Assembly: GCA_038240835.1 (NCBI GenBank) | Contig: JBBRGJ010000146.1 | Location: 1-8,366, forward strand | Direction of reading: 5' to 3' | Length of the DNA: 8,366 bases | DNA from: JBAXTE01 sp038240835 | GTDB lineage: Bacteria > Bacteroidota > Bacteroidia > Bacteroidales > WCHB1-69 | Shown here: in pieces, positions 6,961-8,366 of the stretch | How the letters are laid out: the number at the start of each line of letters is the position of its first letter | How positions within the stretch are numbered: the stretch's first letter is position 1 | Translations under genes and position numbers: made by a program | The notes under the pieces: model-generated | Told to the model about the DNA's origin: nothing | The model's database searches: none | Seen by the model: the letters and a program-made list of their open reading frames with translations, nothing else

Positions 6961-7130
6961 GAGATTTAGATTCCTTACTCCGAAAGGAATGACATGATTG
7001 TTAATATTGTATAGAATTTAGAGGGGATTTAAAGAGGTGGCCTCACCAGCTCTTTAAATCCCCTCTAGGTTCTCCTAAAGACACCTCGCCAATGTCATTC
7101 CGAACGAAACGGAGTGAAGTGAGGAATCTC
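6961..7130. repeat. nested inverted-repeat element downstream of clpB
   Basis: The right arm (7092-7130) carries the widespread extragenic motif that begins GTCATTCCGAACG and ends GTGAGGAATCTC. The left arm (6961-6995) is its shortened reverse complement: GAGATT, then ATTCCTTACTCCG and GGAATGACAT. Between them lies the perfect 18-bp stem annotated separately, so the whole forms concentric inverted repeats of about 170 bp. The left arm also folds alone (ATTCCTT 6970-6976 with AAGGAAT 6984-6990). No reading frame is present. It could be a REP- or MITE-like unit or a compound transcript-end structure for clpB. Confidence 0.7.
7019..7067. terminator. perfect 18-bp stem-loop, candidate clpB transcript end
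   Basis: TAGAGGGGATTTAAAGAG (7019-7036) is matched without error by its reverse complement at 7050-7067 around a 13-base loop. The loop can pair further (GTG 7037-7039 with CAC 7044-7046). The RNA hairpin would be very stable and lies about 70 bp after the clpB stop. No T-tract follows (GGTTCTCC), so Rho-independent termination is not typical; it may protect the 3' end or be part of a mobile repeat. Confidence 0.6.
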
Positions 7131-7417
7131 ATTCTTTAGAATTATGTTTTCTCAGACAACTTTGTTTTTGGTATTTCTTTATGAAAAATCAATAAAATGA
7201 ATTCGCCCAAATAGTACATATAATTTGAACTTGTTTTTTTACACAAATGTTTGTAGCGCAATTTTTTTATACCTTAAATCCGCAACCAATTATATAAATC
7301 GCATTTAATATGCTTAATTTATGAGATTTACATGGAGAATGAGTCTCACTTACTTTAGTGATTATGAAATTTATGGACATTGCTATCTCAGACCGACCTT
7401 GTCAAAAAAGCGTTAAG
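7131..7417. other. AT-rich non-coding spacer
   Basis: I see no supportable gene in this stretch. The only open frame worth naming is an ATG at 7321 running 31 codons to TAA at 7414-7416. It has no recognisable motif, no hydrophobic segment and no clear ribosome binding site, so I do not call it a gene. No transposase remnant in this stretch connects to the fragment further downstream. Confidence 0.4.
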
Positions 7418-7555
7418 AAAAAGAGGTGATTTTACGGATGAAGCGAGGCGGGTGAGGTAAGGTAAATAGATCCAAGTCGGAATCATCCGTCATGTGAATT
7501 AAATTACCTCAGTGAATCTCTTGACTTGGCTCGCGCCGTAAAATTATCTCTTTTT
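7418..7555. ncRNA. large imperfect hairpin running into a T-tract (structured element of unknown role)
   Basis: The outer arms 7418-7437 and 7536-7555 pair over 20 positions; the only two DNA mismatches become G-U pairs if the plus strand is transcribed. Stacked inside are GCGAG (7443-7447) with CTCGC (7530-7534) and CCAAGTC (7472-7478) with GACTTGG (7523-7529). The right-hand strand is almost uninterrupted across the three helices, while the left strand has 5- and 24-base bulges. A competing pairing exists: GAGGTAA 7454-7460 with TTACCTC 7504-7510. The outer stem closes into TTTTTT (7551-7556), as at an intrinsic terminator. It could be a small RNA, a terminator or a palindromic mobile repeat. 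Pairing is seen directly; function is not known. Confidence 0.45.
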
Positions 7556-7654
7556 TAGCTTTTTTGGCGAAGTCTTGAATTTTTTGTTTCTTTTTGTTTC
7601 AAGACAAAAAGAAAGGCAACAACAAAAAAAAATCTTCGGAGTAAATTGGTTTTT
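7550..7654. repeat. dispersed repeat, copy 3 (central part replaced)
   Basis: It opens with CTTTTTTAGCTTTTTTGGCG and AAGTCTTG, nearly identical to copy 2, and ends with TCTTCGGAGTAAATTGG and a T-run, matching the other end of copy 2. The central GGAGTTTATC...GTCAAGGC section is absent. In its place is an 11-bp perfect hairpin, TTTCTTTTTGT (7587-7597) with ACAAAAAGAAA (7604-7614). A further TTTTTTTAGC at 7656-7665 may mark the start of another, truncated copy. The repeat's end provides the first codons of the transposase remnant that follows. Confidence 0.7.
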
Positions 7655-8059
7655 ATTTTTTTAGCAAAATCTTGTTATAATGATTTTTTGCTTGCGGATT
7701 TAAGGAAAGAGTCAAATTTGGAAGTTACAAAAGTGTGGAATATTAGAGAAAACTTTAAAAAGATGTTTGGAATAAGTTATAATGACTCAGATGCTAAGTT
7801 ACTATTAATCAATTGGGCAGAAGACGCATTTATGAACGGTATAAAAGAAGTAAACAAAGTAATTATGATGTTTTTAAGTCATCTGAATGGAGTTGCAAAT
7901 GCTATGATAAGCTCATATAGCAATACAATGGCTGAAAAATTAAACGGGAAGATTCAAGAAGTAAAATTATGTAGTAGAGGTTATCGAACATTTAAAAGTT
8001 TCAGAAGTGCGATAATGTTTTTTCATGGAGGCTTAGATCTCTATCCACACAAATGGTAG
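7646..8059 (+). pseudogene. ISL3-family transposase, C-terminal remnant
   Basis: The 137-codon frame carries the C-terminal end of an ISL3 (IS204/IS1001/IS1096/IS1165) DDE transposase. Visible are NLEVTKVWNIRENF (residues 24-37), the block SNTMAEKLNGKIQ (92-104) with the presumed last catalytic acid E97, and RGYRTFKSFRSAIMFF (111-126), ending DLYPHKW as family members commonly do. Whole transposases of this family are about 400 residues, so roughly the first two thirds, including both catalytic aspartates, are missing. The apparent start is a TTG inside dispersed repeat copy 3, and the first ~12 residues come from that repeat. True homology begins near 7680. No intact copy or clear inverted-repeat pair is present. 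The remnant is inactive by itself. Confidence 0.88.
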
Positions 8060-8119
8060 TAGAACCAAAAAAATAAATAATTTTAAACCATATTTTTAGA
8101 ACAGAACCTAAAAATAATG

Positions 8120-8127
8120 TATATTTG
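8120..8127 (+). promoter_or_regulatory. candidate -7 promoter box for the terminal lipoprotein gene
   Basis: TATATTTG matches the Bacteroidota -7 consensus TAnnTTTG exactly and lies 20 bases before the ATG at 8148 (35 before the ATG at 8163). A TTTT at about 8093-8097 is the only -33-like element at the right distance and lacks the final G. The position, just after the transposase remnant, suits an independent promoter. Confidence 0.45.
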
Positions 8128-8147
8128 TTCTCTCAAAAAAAACAGAC

Positions 8148-8366
8148 ATGGGGATTATTCTTATGATTATTAAAAAGACAATTTTCAATTTGCTTAATTT
8201 CTCTTATAATTTCAGACTATTTATGATAGGAATAGGAGTTTTAGGGTTACTGTCGAGTTGTAGAAAAGAGAACGAAGAGACCTATTTTAAATCAGTCACC
8301 TTTGAAACCGTCGACACCACTTATGTGACTTATAGCAAAAGCATTAAGCCAATTTTTGACTCAAAA
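8148..8366 (+). CDS. lipoprotein, probable cytochrome c-like (3' end off window)
   Basis: The 73 visible codons encode a lipid-anchored exported protein. A basic N-region (KK) is followed by a hydrophobic stretch FMIGIGVLGLL and the lipobox LSSC, with the lipidated cysteine at residue 38 from the ATG at 8148. The in-frame ATG at 8163 would place it at residue 33, a more usual signal-peptide length; the ATG at 8223 would leave no basic N-region. After the cysteine come RKENEE and then VTYSKSIKPIFDSK at the window edge. In many Bacteroidota and Planctomycetes proteins a segment like YSKDIKPIF is followed at once by the haem motif CxxCH, so a cytochrome-type domain is expected next. The export signal is seen directly; the cytochrome assignment is inference because the CxxCH is not in the window. 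Confidence 0.7.
   Translation, partial: MGIILMIIKKTIFNLLNFSYNFRLFMIGIGVLGLLSSCRKENEETYFKSVTFETVDTTYVTYSKSIKPIFDSK

Noticed and set aside
7321..7416. 31-codon ORF after clpB
   Set aside because: It is short, has no motif or ribosome binding site, and lies in AT-rich spacer, so it is probably chance.
8057..8070. AGAACC after the transposase stop as the right inverted repeat of the IS
   Set aside because: A terminal repeat is plausible here for ISL3 elements, but no matching left end is present, so it cannot be supported.

Overview
The window looks like chromosomal DNA from a low-GC member of the Bacteroidota. The clues are AT-rich intergenic spacers, no convincing Shine-Dalgarno sequences, TAnnTTTG-type (-7) promoter boxes, an LSSC-lipobox lipoprotein, a Bacteroidota-style ClpB, and dispersed repeats of a kind common in that phylum. 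The assignment rests on sequence style and family recognition, not on a marker gene.

Layout. Positions 1-2023 hold the C-terminal two thirds of a type I restriction motor subunit (HsdR, EcoEI type). It has lost its nuclease domain and Walker A motif, appears to carry an internal in-frame deletion, and is preceded by a short unassigned coding-like fragment in another frame, so it is a pseudogene. Converging on it, 15 bp away, is an intact minus-strand class I SAM-dependent methyltransferase (2039-3106) of the NPPW/HemK-PrmA type. Positions 3107-3893 contain no gene but are dense with repeats: two copies of a ~135-bp dispersed repeat, two consecutive hairpins with CTTCG-type loops, and a CCAAT microsatellite. 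Then come thioredoxin (trxA-like, 3894-4193) and the disaggregase ClpB (4319-6946), both intact and on the plus strand.

Positions 6947-7645 are again non-coding and repeat-rich. They hold a nested inverted-repeat element ending in the widespread GTCATTCC...GAGGAATCT motif around a perfect 18-bp stem, a large hairpin (7418-7555) running into a T-tract, and a third, internally shortened copy of the dispersed repeat. That copy runs directly into a 5'-truncated ISL3-family transposase remnant (to 8059). The window ends inside a lipoprotein gene (8148 to the edge). Its last visible residues resemble the segment that precedes the haem-binding CxxCH in Bacteroidota cytochrome-like lipoproteins.

Functionally, thioredoxin and ClpB are both protein-quality or stress proteins, but the 125-bp spacer leaves it open whether they are co-transcribed. 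The rest reads as a decaying accessory zone: a dead restriction subunit, a dead transposase and several repeat families around a few conserved housekeeping genes. I see no complete novel defence or mobile system. The least explained elements are the 7418-7555 hairpin, the dispersed repeat family, and the fragment joined to the HsdR remnant.
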